From Sipunculus nudus (Eukaryota > Annelida > Sipuncula > Golfingiida > Sipunculidae): a DNA stretch of 64,000 nucleotides. The position numbers were made by a program, and so were the translations under genes. Where the stretch lies: positions 20,517,019 through 20,581,018 of the forward strand of contig CM049306.1 of the NCBI GenBank assembly GCA_026874595.1. The letters run 5' to 3'. This document shows positions 34,494 through 47,180 of the stretch, piece after piece (position 1 is the first letter of the stretch; the number at the start of each line of letters is the position of its first letter). The notes below the pieces were generated by a model. The model was not told the DNA's origin and did no database searches. It worked only from the letters and a program-made list of their open reading frames with translations.

Positions 34494-36976
34494 TATATAT
34501 ACACAATTAAGGAGGTTTTAAATTCTTGGTATAAGTCAGAAATATTCACTGACAAAAGAATAAACATATGTGAGCAATAAACTGTTCGTTTGAGTTCCGC
34601 TGACATTCCAACCTGCAATATACGAGAGCACTGAACCTCTTCTTGACGTCAAACAACCCCCGTGCTGGTGCTAGACTGGTATTTAAAAAATACTCCTTGT
34701 CGAGATAGCATATATGTCACAGGGTCAAGCAAAGATATATTGATGGGTATTTACTTCCGTGCACCTGCCTACTAGTGAGAACCGATCAAATCACGCATTG
34801 AATATTAATAAAAGGTGAGATATTAGACAAAAACGATTGGTTCAAATGCAATCTTAACCCCCTCTCGTAATCCCGCCATCATTTTTTAGTGTTTGATTTT
34901 AAGTAGACGGTTACCGATTCTGAACTTAAGCCACTTATGATATTTCTTTTAAGAAAATAAAGTAATAAAATTGTGATAAATTTTGTTTTTTTTTTTATCA
35001 TGTCTGTTGTAGCAAAACATTTTGATATCTTCATGTTCTACCATGGTTATTTGAAATTTTATCGGAATATTATTAGAAAGTTTAAAAAGTCTCCTTCCCG
35101 CACTATAATTCTAAATAAAAACTGTGCCTGAGACACAATCTGGTCTTTATGCCTATAACATGAAATATTTAGTGTAATTTATTCATAGACACGGTTCGCT
35201 TATACAACGATGAGAAACTGACACTTGGTCAACCTGCTAGATAATTGTCACATGACACTTGATCATCCTGCTAACAGGGAACTGACCGGTCGGCTGACCC
35301 CGAGTCAGGCCATGGGATCTGTCCCTGCTGACCATTGACCATAACCAGAATGGACTTGTCTCATGAATATTGATACATATACTTGACACTCGACAGGAGA
35401 GGGGTGTATTTACATCTCATGTTAACCATTTATACCAGTATCCATTTCGGGATGTCTCTGCGTATGGCCACTCTTTCATACAGACTAGACGAAAGACAGA
35501 GTATACAATCTCTTTGTACGTTAAATTGTCAACATCAAAGAGATAACTTCTCGACAATATTTTAAGTAATTAAATGTGTCTCTCATGTAAAACAAAGAAT
35601 GATCATATACGATGACATGTAAACCGGATTAAAGGGACCTATTGACATACGAGGTATGGTAAATACTTTAGTATAAATGAAATACAGCGTTTACAGTCTC
35701 CGTAATCCTGTATACAAGTGGAAATAAGCTTGCACCGGGCGCTTTCATTGGTGCAAAACATAAATATAGCATACACCACTTGGTGCATGGTCATACCGCG
35801 AAATTTCACAAATCTAGATATTTCAAACTTCCAACAGGTGTTTTTCTATATTTCTCCTCATTTGGGAGTTGTGGCACATTAGCAAAGATACAGGAATCTT
35901 TGTCTTGCTGTCATATTCTGGTAAAGAAGCTGTGTTTACACACACACAGAACCATAACAACGTATGAAACAGCTGAATTGGAGAGAGAAGGTCCTTTTTT
36001 CGGGATGGTTTTGCTGGAAGACTCTTGTAACAGCTACACATATTATTCTAAATGTTTTGTACCTTTAATGCCGATTTTTTATATACACAGAAAAACTTAA
36101 GTAAGCATTGCCTGCATGAGTTAAACGGGTATCTAGCTTTGAGTCTCATTATCATAACTGGCCACATGTCTGCATCACAGAGCATCTCTCAACATCAGGT
36201 GGCCGGACCTTCTATGGATGGTCAAACTAGCCGGCGGTTAAGGCCTGCTCCAAGTTCCTCACAGTGTTATGATTATGGTGATTATTGGGCCAAATAACTA
36301 TAAATTCTTGTTACTCTTCAGTTTAGCTTATTATACAGGTTCATCTAGTACAGGCATGTAAGCAGAATCCTTTACCCCCTGCAGTGCAGATAACCTTTGC
36401 TGGACATTCATGGCTAGTCACTCTTGATTACATTTGAGTGATTGTCTGTGTTTAGGATTGTTTAACATTGCTCCTCCACCGAGCAACTTGATCCTTAGAT
36501 TGTCAACTTGACTTTATGACTTTATGTAAGTTCATTATGTTAATATATTTAGATGATATGGATGGTCAAGATTTTTCCTATGTCTAAATGGACAGTATTT
36601 TTAAAGCTTGTTTTAGGTCAGTATTATAATATTCAGTAGCTTAAATCAAGTATCTGGTTGGTTATTCAGGTTTAGGGACATGTACTTAAGGGCTTTACAG
36701 GCCTCGGACAGACAGGCACTTTTGGGCACTTTTAGTCAAAGCAGGACTCTGTTCTGTTTTTATAAAATTCATAAAGCCTCATTTTATTAGATTAGAAACT
36801 TTTTAAAGGAAGATCTTATGATCATTTTTTTGTAGTTAGAAATGTCAATCTTCAATATTTTGGATATATATTTTAATTTTGTGAACTAAGAAGAAAATAA
36901 ACTTTATTATTACCATATGGATAGACTTTATCATGATTTCTTAAGATTGGTGAGAAAAAATGAACAAGAAAACATG

Positions 36977-36980
<4 letters not shown>
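33841..36980. other. AT-rich non-coding sequence with small repeats
   Basis: A (TC)n(AC)n(TA)n tract lies at 34452-34503. Two imperfect tandem copies of a roughly 42-bp unit beginning TGACACTTG occur at about 35218-35285. The 106-codon frame at 35780-36100 has no feature I recognise. Confidence 0.5.

Positions 36981-37022
<42 letters not shown>
36981..37022. repeat. (TA)n microsatellite
   Basis: About 21 alternating TA dinucleotides. Confidence 0.95.
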
Positions 37023-37026
<4 letters not shown>

Positions 37027-37345
37027 ACGTGGAGCTAATTCCCCCGTTCCCCTGGATGCCCAAGGAACGTAACAACAGCTCATAAAGCTCGATTACATCT
37101 GTAAAAAAAGCCTTACTTTGGCCCTTTAAGAGAAAATATTGAATTCTGATAGAATTTTCCCGAGTGTATGTTCCTTGTTTATTCAAGATAACAAAAGCTA
37201 TAAACTGCCTTTGGAGCTTGTGTATTTCTTTTAACACAATGGCTTTACCGCAATGGCCCCACAGTTTGGTGAATGGATATGACAACATGAATGGTACCGT
37301 CATGCAGCAGTCTCAAAAGAATACATTCGGTGAAGAGCAGGGGTC

Positions 37346-39055
37346 TAAATCTCGGTCTCGGTCTTGGCCTCCGTCTTGGTCCCGGTCTCGGCCTCCGTCT
37401 CGGTCCCGGTCTTGGCCTCCGTCTTGGTCCCGGTCTTGGCCTCCGTCTTGGTCCCGGTCTTGGCCTCCGTCTCAGTCCCAGTCTTGGCCTCCGTCTTGGT
37501 CCCGGTCTTGACCTCCGTCTCGGTCTTGGCCTCCGTCTCGGTCCCGGTCTTGGCCTCTGTCTCAGTCCCGGTCTTGGCCTCCGTCTTGGTCCCGGTCTTG
37601 ACCTCCGTCTCGGTCCCGGTCTTGGCCTCCGTCTCAGTCCCGGTCTTGGCCTCCGTCTCGATCCCGGTCTTGGCCTCCATCTAGGTCTTGGTCTCGGCCT
37701 CCGTCTTGGTCCCGGTCTTGGCCTCCGTCTTGGTCCCGGTCTTGCCCTCCGTCTCGGTCTTGGCCTCCGTCTCGGTCTTTGCCTCAGTCTCGGTCCTGGT
37801 CTTGGCCTCCGTCCCAGTCTTGGCCTCTGTCTTGGTCCCGGTCTTGGCCTCCGTCTCGGTCTTGGCCTCCGTCTCGGTCCCAGTCTTGGCCTCCGTCTCG
37901 GTCCCGGTCTTGGCCTCCGTCTCGGTCTTGGCCTATGTCTCGGTCCCAGTCTTGGCCCCTGTCTTGGTCCCGGTCTTGGCCTCCGTCTCGGTCTTGGACT
38001 CTGTCTCGGTCCCGGTCTTAGCCTCCGTCTCGGTCTTGGCCTCCGTCTCGGTCCCGGTCTTGGCCTCCGTCTCGGTCTTGCTCCGTCTCGGTCTTGGCCT
38101 CAGTCTCGGTCCCAGTTTTGGCCTCCATCTCGGTCCCGGTCTTGGCCTCCGTCTCGGTCTTGGACTCCGTCTCGGTCCCGGTCTTGGCCTCTGTCTTGGT
38201 CTTGGCCTCCTTCTCGGTCCCAGTCTTGGCCTCCGTCTCGGTCCTGGTCTTGGCCTCCGTCTCGGTCTTGGCCTATGTCTCGGTCCCGGTCTTGGCCTCT
38301 GTCTTGGTCCCGGTCTTGGCCTCCGTCTCGGTCCCAGTCTAGGCCTCCATCCCGGTCTTGGCCTCCGTCTCGGTCCCGGTCTTGGCCTCCGTCTCGGTCC
38401 CGGTCTTTGCCTCCGTCTTGGTCTCGGTCTTGGCCTCCATCTCAGTCTTGGCCTATGTCTCGGTCCCGGTCTTGGCCTCCGTCTCCATCCCAGTCTTGGC
38501 CTCCGTCTCGGTCCTGGTCTTGGCCTCCATCTCGGTCTCGGTCTTTGCCTCAGCCTCGGTCCCGGTCTTGGCCTCCATCTCGGTCCCGGTCTCGGCCTCC
38601 ATCTCGGTCTCGGTCTTGGCCTCGGTCTTGGCCTCTGCCTCGGTCCCGGTCTTGGCCTCCGTCTCGGTCTCGGTCTTGGCCTCCGTCTCGGTCCCGGTCT
38701 TGGCCTCCATCTTGGTCTCGGTCTTTGCCTCCGTCTCGGTCCCGGTCTTGGCCTCCGTCTCGGTCCCGGTCTTGGCCTCCGTCTCGGTCTCGGTCTTGGC
38801 CTCCATCTCGGTCTTGGCCTCCGTCTCGGTCCCGGTCTTGGCCTCCGTCTCGGTCTTGGTCTTGCCCTCTGTCTCGGTCCCTGTCTTGCCCTCCATCTCG
38901 GTCTCAGTCTTTGCCTCTGTCTCGGTCCCGGTCTTGGCCTCCAACTCGGTCCCGGTCTTGGCCTCCGTCTCAGTCTTGGCCTCCCACTTGGTCTTAGACT
39001 CTGTCTCGGTCCCGGTCTTGGCCTCCGTCTCGGTCTCTGTCTTGGCTTCCGTCTG
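37346..39055. repeat. Hexamer-built minisatellite of 24-bp and 18-bp units
   Basis: The array is made of hexamers GGTCTC, GGTCTT, GGTCCC, GGCCTC and CGTCTC. They join into 24-bp units (GGTCCC-GGTCTT-GGCCTC-CGTCTC) and 18-bp units lacking GGTCCC. Few indels break the hexamer phase. Every forward frame is open for hundreds of codons (up to 568 aa, giving Leu-Gly, Ser-Arg-Trp-Pro or Val-Leu-Ala-Ser repeats), and a reverse frame gives Glu-Ala-Lys-Thr repeats. The simplest explanation is that these hexamers cannot form stop codons. I annotate no gene. Confidence 0.95.
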
Positions 39056-39450
39056 GAAGCATAGTCATCTCAGTCTCTATTTTGGTCTCCACTAGGCAGA
39101 AATTCAGACATTCCTGTTTTGTTTAGTATGCACCATATATATACTATTCATACATGGATGTGTCATATGCTTTTCGTTTAACATTTTTTTGTTTCCTTGA
39201 CAAAGAGGTCACATGTCCAAACTGTTCCTATAGCAATATAACAATATAACACCAACTTTTCACTGATACGTTGTGAAAACGTTGACTTAAGTATTAGGGA
39301 AATATAAATGACAGATGTTAAACATATGGTATCGAGCTGTCGGGTTCGGATCCCTTAATTATCTTGGTCTTTTTCGGTCTCGAGTCACTTGGTCTCGATC
39401 CAATAGTGTCTGTCTTTGGTCTGTCTCGGGTTGACCGGTCTCGACGTGGA
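39056..39450. repeat. Decayed satellites of the hexamer array
   Basis: Scattered GGTCTC/GGTCTT-like hexamers continue to about 39095 and reappear at about 39360-39442, separated by ordinary AT-rich sequence. Confidence 0.5.
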
Positions 39451-41713
39451 AACTGTATGCATGGCAACGAAAGAATCACCATTTAACGTTTAGGTTTGTT
39501 CAAGCATACTATGGAACGGAATTAAAATAGTTTTCTTGCTGAATCTAGACAATTTGTCCTGAGAGTCTTACCTTCTTACATGTCAAAACTCCACACAATG
39601 TTTCTTGAAAATCGGTCTAATTTTTTTTAATTGCTTATAGTCAAACGAAAATGGTTGAAACTAGAACATTCCTTTGGCAGGCAATTGACAATTAAGGAAT
39701 ATAAATACACACACGTATGCCTGCGCGGGTGTTTTAGTGAATGTGTGATCAAAGTGAATTATGGACTAATTATTTTTGTGCATAAGTTATGTAACAGCAG
39801 AAAACAAATTGACCTTGAGAGGGCATTGATCCACTCGGAGACAAACTCATCATGCATGGTTTCCAGGCAGCGGTTACCAGGACAATACACCGGAATCACC
39901 CTATACGAATCCCTAACCTTCCATATATATAGGCCGATTCCCATTTCAAATTACCGGCGAGAAGCATTCCTGACTTAATGTCTTACCGGGTAGGCAGGTC
40001 TAGCTGAGGCCTCAATGAATATAAAGGTTCTAAGAAATCGTCGTTCCTTTTATTCAATGATCAATTTTCCTTTGCAAATGAAGACCAGATCTACGGTGCT
40101 ATGTTAATTGCTAATTTATGACCTTGAATCAGTTTATTAAAGAATCGTTTAATGCAGGGAAATCTAACTTAATTGTGTGTTTATTATATGCACCAATTAA
40201 AGAAATGAAAATATTTTTTTCGCCAAGCTTGCAGATTTCCACGCATTGCCTTGACCGATAAATTAAAAAAACTACAAAATAACTATTTGGCCGCTCGCAC
40301 CGTATTTTTTATTTCCAGGTCCTTTGGACGAAATAATTTTGTTGGTGTGACCTTCTAGTGACATTTGGTGTCAGGTTCCAATAAAGTACAAAACATGCAA
40401 TTAGTGACACTCAGATAACATTAATGCAGTGGTTTACTCATATATAGAATTAACAGCCAAATAGCGCCTGCAAATATTGCTGGGAAACGTCGAAGGTATG
40501 TGTTAATCACCACAAGGAATGCTACAATTTATAAGAAAATATTGGCTTTGTCTAAATTCCTATGGATTCAATGTCTAAAATTAATATTATTAGGTTTGGA
40601 TATTCCATGACCTCTGCTTGTATTAACCACATGTATTTTGAAAATACGTGACCCTTAAATGATGATGTAAAAAATATATTACACCCAAACATATTCATAC
40701 CGAGACAGTGCGTCAGCATGCGTGTCTGGATGGTGAGAAAAGCACACAACATACATGGAGGTGCTTCACATAACACTTCCCTCTTCGCAACTACATTTCG
40801 TTTGAAAAAGTATATGTTACATTTTGAAAGTAGTTTTTCATGTGAATCCATCTGGGATATCGTATGCTTCAGTTGTGCACGGATCCATGTATGCAAATAT
40901 ACGTGTAAATATGCATGTAATGCAGCTTAAGATGCAACATACATCCATTTATATAAAATATAATATATTTGTAGGCCTGGATTTGATCGCACCTACAAAA
41001 AGACTAGAAAGAAAACAAACCCGAGTGATATGCACACAACATCCGTACTATGTTAAGTCTATTCAATTCCTGGGTACCTATTGAAATTTGGAAATATTTC
41101 CTTTTACAAATGGTAGATCAGATCAATTATTCCAAAAATTAGCTACAACGAAAGAATTATGTATGGGCTTAATTACCTGTATAATCAAACAAAAGCGCAG
41201 ACCTTCCAAAAAACTTTAGAAGTGCAATAAAATAAATGCCTGAAAAAAAATCTAGTCTTTTATAAGAACATTTTTATTCCATTGATCATGGCAAGGTTTG
41301 TTTTTTTTTTTTTTAACTGATAAAAGACTGACTTGTCACTGTCAAAGTGGGGATGGCAAGCCATAACAAACACTCAGTACGCCGCGTGCTCTTGTTGCAA
41401 ACTTTCTACAAATTAATTTTACTCACTGAAATGAATCAACAGAAGGTATATGCAACGAGAGCGCTGCGTAAAAAGCGTCGTTTACTGGGCCTGCAGTATG
41501 CGGATTGCGGCATCAGAACGCGGTACGGAATCGCGGTAGAGTAATTGGTAGGTGATAAAACTCTGCGACATTTTCTGATGATGTCAAAACCCGCAAGATC
41601 GAACTGCATCCGTATATATATATAGGTCATATATATTAGCCATAGCCAATGCCATTCTCCATTGAGAATTCCATTTTACCGCATTTCTCACACCGCATTC
41701 CGCATAAAGCGGC
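39451..41713. other. AT-rich non-coding sequence
   Basis: Small frames (39631-39978 plus, 40552-40896 minus, 40824-41084 plus) lack any recognisable domain. Nothing else identified. Confidence 0.5.
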
Positions 41714-41944
41714 TTGTCCACTTGTTTGGTGCGTGTGCGGTGCGGATGCGTATGCGGCTATACGGATGCGGATACGTTTGTGTGTGTATCCATTATAAAC
41801 TATGTCAGTGCGGTTTTAGGTCTTTCACCTCTTCAAATAGCACCTAGCACATACGTTTCAGCATTCGTTACCGTAACCTCGGCTACATGGACCGGTTGCA
41901 TGGCAAAAACGTATCCGGAGCCGCACGCTTCCTAAATGGACAGT
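41714..41944. mobile_element. Foldback or MITE-like element with GCGGATGCG-rich ends
   Basis: The left end TTGTCCACTT…GCGTGTGCGGTGCGGATGCG is matched on the opposite strand at the right end by CTGTCCATTT…GCGTGCGGCTCCGGATACG, giving imperfect inverted repeats of about 40 bp around roughly 150 bp. No target duplication is obvious and no protein is encoded, so the class is open. Confidence 0.45.
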
Positions 41945-42615
41945 CTTTCTTATATTTCCTTGTGCGCGATTTTAGCCGCGTCCGCATCTTAACGCTGGCC
42001 CGGCGAAAGGTTTATTAATAAAAAAACTATAGATCGAACAATTTTTTTTTCGCATACCGCGCGCCAAGTAAACACAGTTTTTAAAGAGTATATACCCGTG
42101 CATTGGAGAGAGACGCATTAGTCAAGAAGGTTGTATAAGATGTGTTGGTATAAATGTTGACGTTTTTTATCTTATTTAGCGGTTAAATCTACAATTACTT
42201 TAATGCAAAACCTTGAGATTAAACTTAAGCTTTAAGTAGCATTAAAGCAGGAGCAATATATAGGCACGCTTTTGTAGAACAGAGATTTTAGTGCATCTGC
42301 ACCGCCATATGCTGCCTTTTGATTTAATGACTTGACGAAAATGTTCACGGGTATTTGTAAACCATTTCCTGGACATTCTGCAGGCTTCTCAATTACTCCG
42401 TCAACAAAATTTGACGAGTGCTTTGTTTGAATCATCTGGTGTTTAATTCTTATGTATATTTTATGTCAATCATAGCCGTCGGCTTGAGAAAAAGCTTTTC
42501 ATTATTATCATCATGTGAACAGAAGAACCTATTTCGTTTTAATATGCGTAATGGAGATTATTGTATTGTACTCATCAGCGTTCAATAGGCTGTCAATCCA
42601 TGCATCCGTCTCTAG

Positions 42616-42677
<62 letters not shown>

Positions 42678-43045
42678 CGGAATCGGTTGTAAAACATATT
42701 CGATGAATGAAAGACAAAAACGGCTGATGATCGATTATTAATCGATTATTCATGTACCATCAATGCTGCTGTATATAATTATACCTAAAATATTGATTGA
42801 GTAAGTACAGTCTAACGTGTATATCACGCTGACAGGTCAAGGTAATGGCCGAATTGATGACAATTATTCGTTGCACAAGGTAAAGTTTTAAAGCTATTCA
42901 CTGTTTTGTGCCCCGTCTTACTTAACTATCTCTTACAGGAAAATAACATCGGGATAATATTTCTTAGGACTGCATATACATAATCGTTTATGATAGATTA
43001 TGCAAAAATTGATGCATTCGCTATAATCGATTAATTTTACATCAT

Positions 43046-43099
<54 letters not shown>

Positions 43100-43150
43100 T
43101 ATGCATGTGCATTTAGACATGTGCTCTCTCTCTCTTTCTCTGTCTCTGTC

Positions 43151-43217
<67 letters not shown>

Positions 43218-43629
43218 GTCTCTCTCTCTGAAATTATCTATAGCTGTTACTTGAAACTGGAACCCAGACAAAACCAACCGGAAAAATCTATAGACATTAA
43301 ATGAGGGAGACATAACATGACTGAGAGCCGCTGACATTTAGACTGGCTGTGATACCTGTTGGCTCAAGTATATATAATTAGAATCTGCTAAATGCTGGTT
43401 GGCCGGTCTGCCAGCGATGTCCTTCAAATTACCTCAGGCCTTCTGGCACCAATTCCTGTCTAGCCTCCGTCTTGTCTTCAGCTGCAAACATGTACACAAA
43501 CAAATTAATCAAATCTGTTATTTAGTCTCGCGCAGTCACCCGAGTGCTTTGACTCACAACGAATTTGCCACTGGTATAATGTATTTTGTAAGTTTTTAAG
43601 TTGTCATTGGTTGTACATTTCACTGTGTT
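41945..43629. other. AT-rich sequence with microsatellites
   Basis: (TA)n at 42619-42673 and 43051-43097, followed by a (TC)n/(TG) tract at 43122-43228. No gene recognised. Confidence 0.6.
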
Positions 43630-43880
43630 CCTGTTCCTATAAATATTGCTCTATATATCTGTGATGGCCGCTTCTGGACCTATGTAAATTGTTCAAGATC
43701 TCGATGCTGTTGATTCTTTTGTAACAAATATTGCTCTATGTCTCTGTGATGTGGATGCTGTTCCTATAAATAAAGCTCAAGATCTTGATGCTGTTGATCC
43801 CGTTCTCACAATTTTTGCTCTAAATCTCGATGTTGTTGATCCTGTACCTACATATGTCTCCCGATCCCGATGATGTTTAT
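43630..43880. repeat. Decayed left edge of the 42-bp array
   Basis: Diverged copies of the 42-bp unit are recognisable by repeated CCTGTTCCTA-, ATTGCTCT- and GATGCTGTTGAT-like blocks with small indels. Confidence 0.7.
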
Positions 43881-44720
43881 CCTGTTCCTACAAACATTGC
43901 TCTTGATCGCGGTGCTGTTGGTCCTGTTCCTACAAACATTGCTCTTGATCGCGGTGCTGTTGGTCCTGTTCCTACAAACATTGCTCTTGATCGCGGTGCT
44001 TTTGGTCCTGTTCCTACAAACATTGCTCTTGATCGCGGTGCTGTTGGTCCTGTTCCTACAAACATAGCTCTTGATCGCGGGGCTGTTGGTCCTGTTCCTA
44101 CAAACATTGCTCTTGATCTCGGTGCTGTTGGTCCTGTTCCTACAAACATTGCTCTTGATCGCGGTGCTGTTGGTCCTGTTCCTACAAACATTGCTCTTGA
44201 TCGCGGTGCTGTTGGTCCTGTTCCTACAAACATTGCTCTTGATCTCGATGCTGTTGGTCCTGTTCCCACAAACATTGCTCTTGATCTCGGTGCTGTTGGT
44301 CCTGTTCCTACAAACATTGCTCTTGATCGCGGTGCTGTTGGTCCTGTTCCCACAAACATTGCTCTTGATCTCGGTGCTGTTGGTCCTGTTCCTACAAACA
44401 TTGCTCTTGATCGCGGTGCTGTTGGTCCTGTTAATACAAACATTGCTCTTGATCGCGGTGCTGTTGGTCCTGTTCCTACAAACATTGCTCTTGATCGCGG
44501 TGCTGTTGGTCCTGTTCCTACAAACATAGCTCTTGGTCGCGGTGCTGTTGGTCCTGTTCCTACAAACATTGCTCTTGATCGCGGTGCTTTTGGTCCTGTT
44601 CCTACAAACATTGCTCTTGATCGCGGTGCTGTTGGTCCTGTTCCTACAAACATTGCTCTTGATCGCGGTGCTGTTGTTCCTGTTCCTACAAACATTGCTC
44701 TTGATCTCGGTGCTGTTGGT
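43881..44720. repeat. Minisatellite of exactly twenty 42-bp units
   Basis: Twenty units starting CCTGTTCCTACAAACATTGC run without a single indel (840 bp = 20 x 42). Variation is limited to a few positions, such as GATCGC versus GATCTC. The unit is a multiple of three, so a plus-strand frame of 314 codons (43830-44774) gives a perfect 14-residue repeat (PVPTNIALDRGAVG type), and other frames and the minus strand are open too. The decayed edges lose this periodicity and no start, signal or exon context supports expression, so I call it non-coding with reservation. Confidence 0.95.
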
Positions 44721-44870
44721 CCTGTTCCTACAAATATGGTTCTAGATTCCTGTGATGTGGATCCTGTTCCTTAAAATATTGCTCGGTGCATGCTGTGGTC
44801 CTCTACCAACAAATATTGATCTAGATCTTAATGATGTCAGTCCGGAACCGATAAATATTGCCATATATGT
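44721..44870. repeat. Decayed right edge of the 42-bp array
   Basis: Degenerate units with CCTGTTCC, AAATATTG and TGATGT blocks and small indels. Confidence 0.65.
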
Positions 44871-44964
44871 GCGAAGTTCCTTAATATTTCGCTCTTAAAT
44901 TCCAGGTCTTGATCTGCTTCTGACTAATATGTTAGATCTAGAGAAATGTGTTAATTGGTTAATT

Positions 44965-44994
44965 GCTTGCCGGAAATCTTCGATTTCGGCAAGC
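44965..44994. other. Hairpin with 13-bp stem
   Basis: GCTTGCCGGAAATC, a TTC loop, then GATTTCGGCAAGC. The stem is complete apart from one bulged C. It marks the left boundary of the dispersed repeat that follows. Confidence 0.75.
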
Positions 44995-45830
44995 AGAATG
45001 GTCACCTGCGTACGTCTGTTTGTTTGTGGGTGTGTGTGTGTGTTTGTCACGACGCTAAAGGCAACAATTTTGCAGCAATTGCTTTCAAACTTGCACAGAT
45101 GGTAAACAATCAAAAGTACTGAAACCCTATTGTTTATTTGGTCAATATAGATCAAAGGTCAAGGCCATTAAAAAACTTATTTTTTTTTATTTTCATCATT
45201 ATTTCGTCATTTTAAGCCCTATCTTCACAAACTTAATCTCAATTTCTTCCTCCTTTTGCATAACCTGGCCTGGTGGACTGGTCTTGATCTTCTGTCAATT
45301 TGTCAGTATGTCTGTCTGTTTGCCAGTTGTCGTCATTTTCGCCTGCTTCCTGGTTCTTGCGTCTTTTTATGGCATTGTACAGGCAAAAGTTTTGCATTCA
45401 TCCTCTTGAAATTGGTGAATCTTGTCTTATACAGTGATATCTCGAAATTAATTTTTCATTTTCCAGATATGGCCACCAAGGAGCGCTGCACTTGAACCTC
45501 CTCCAACATATCATTTTTGGCCATATCTCCATAACTATAAATCTAAATTACATTAACTATATCCGTCTGTTTGTCAGCTATCTCAATTTCTCCTGCTTGC
45601 TGGTTTATGCGTGTTATATATAACATTCTTCAGTTTTAAGTTTTGCTTGAATCACTTTGTAACTTACATATATCGTATGTCTTAAAGATTTCTGGAGGTT
45701 CTATGTGTATTGTCTAAATAGGTCAAAGTTAAGGTCATAAAAACACGTCAAACTTTTATATCCCTCATAACTTTGACAATATTGGTCCTATCTTCTTAGT
45801 CTCCTTCCTTGCTCATTCATCTGACTATTT
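44995..45830 (+). repeat. Diverged tandem copies of a dispersed repeat with AGGTCA motifs
   Basis: Related modules recur: GTCTGTTTGT near 45015, 45307 and 45566; a CAAATTGGTGAAT-like block; and CAAAGGTCAAGGCCAT (45154) against GGTCAAAGTTAAGGTCAT (45720). The order and spacing suggest two or three old copies of one repeat. This style is common in molluscan non-coding DNA, to my knowledge. No open frame survives. Confidence 0.5.
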
Positions 45831-47180
45831 CTACGTCATTTCCGGTAAGCGCTCGACCTCAGGTCGTTTTGTTTTTATGTTGTTCTGAATCTGTTGGAAT
45901 AATGATTATATGTCATAGGATCTGTGTGAATATGATCTGAATTCATGAAATGATGATAGGAATCTGTGTAAATATTAGACATTGCATCTTCTTGCTGTCA
46001 ATTTTCAGTTATGAGATCCACAAAATTACATGGTACACTTGGACTTTAGCAGTTGTGTTTGGTCCCATGTATGATTGCACGGCGAAGAATAATTGGAGCG
46101 ATTTGCATGAAACATCGGAGCAATATGATATCTTACTACTCTCCGACGAAATTGTCCCAATTTACATGTCCTGGTGCAAATTAACGTCGCAGGACAAATC
46201 TGGGCCTATAATATATATATTTGTCTCTGGGTCTCGAAAACAACTGATTTTGATCAAAACTGGCCTTTGGTCAGAATAAAATTCACATATATGCAAATTA
46301 TCCCAATTATCGCTCAGTTGTGATTACGAGGATACTTCCAGTATTCGCTGGGCGATTGCAGATCTCTTTAGATCGCATCTTGATTTTGTTGTACATTATT
46401 TGTTAAAATGTTACATTGTTACAAACAATGTCCTCATGAAGATACTCCTGTTATTTATTACCAGCAATTCCTTGTGTGGACTACCAATCAAATTATCCCT
46501 TTCCAATTAGACCATGCTGTCAGTATATGCTGACTGCTACGTGAGTTTAAAGACTGGGCTTCTTAATTGTTTGTTCTTTTTTGGCATTACTTCAGGTACG
46601 CCAGGTTCGCTAAATCAATAAGAAATGACAATTTAGGGAAGAAACGCACAAGAGATGACCTTTTATCATTTCCTCCGGTGTTGATACGTGTCAAATGCAT
46701 ATAAGAAAATAAAGTATTATGTTTCTAGTATAGGGTATTTCTAAACACGGGTTTGATATATAACATTTCAGGATAAACCCAAAAATTTAACCAAAGTTTA
46801 TAATTACAATTAATATTTTTCATTTGTTCTACACAGCTCAGTATACAGATTAAGTTCAATTTCTACATGGATGGGTAAAGGCCTCTGTCTCTGTGTATAT
46901 TGTTTTTTCACCAAATTGGCTTGTCTGCTTGGTGTCTAAAGAACCGTAAAGAAAATATCCGAACGTAATACAGATAATCCTCAGTACTGAATGACAGAAA
47001 TAATTCAAAGAAACTCCGTCAAGGCTGGATTTATGGCAAAGACAGTTTTCTTTGAGAGAAGCTCTTCGGCTGTAATCTGCAAATTCAGGTTTTTGCACCT
47101 GGAAAAGATCTGCAAAATTCATGGAACACTCATTTAAAAAATGTAGATTACGTCAATGGAGGTAGTAGGGCGTGAGATAA
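45831..47180. other. Non-coding sequence
   Basis: The 109-codon frame at 45950-46279 and the 88-codon minus frame at 46856-47122 have no recognisable domain. Nothing else identified. Confidence 0.5.

Noticed and set aside
43830-44774. 314-codon frame with a perfect 14-residue repeat, and a 272-codon frame on the other strand
   Set aside because: Both strands and further frames are open, as expected for an uninterrupted 42-bp tandem repeat. Decayed edges lose the pattern. Coding is kept only as a testable finding.
45950-46279. 109-codon frame with mixed composition
   Set aside because: It is not low complexity, but I see no domain, splice context or homologous family. Length alone is not evidence at this AT content.
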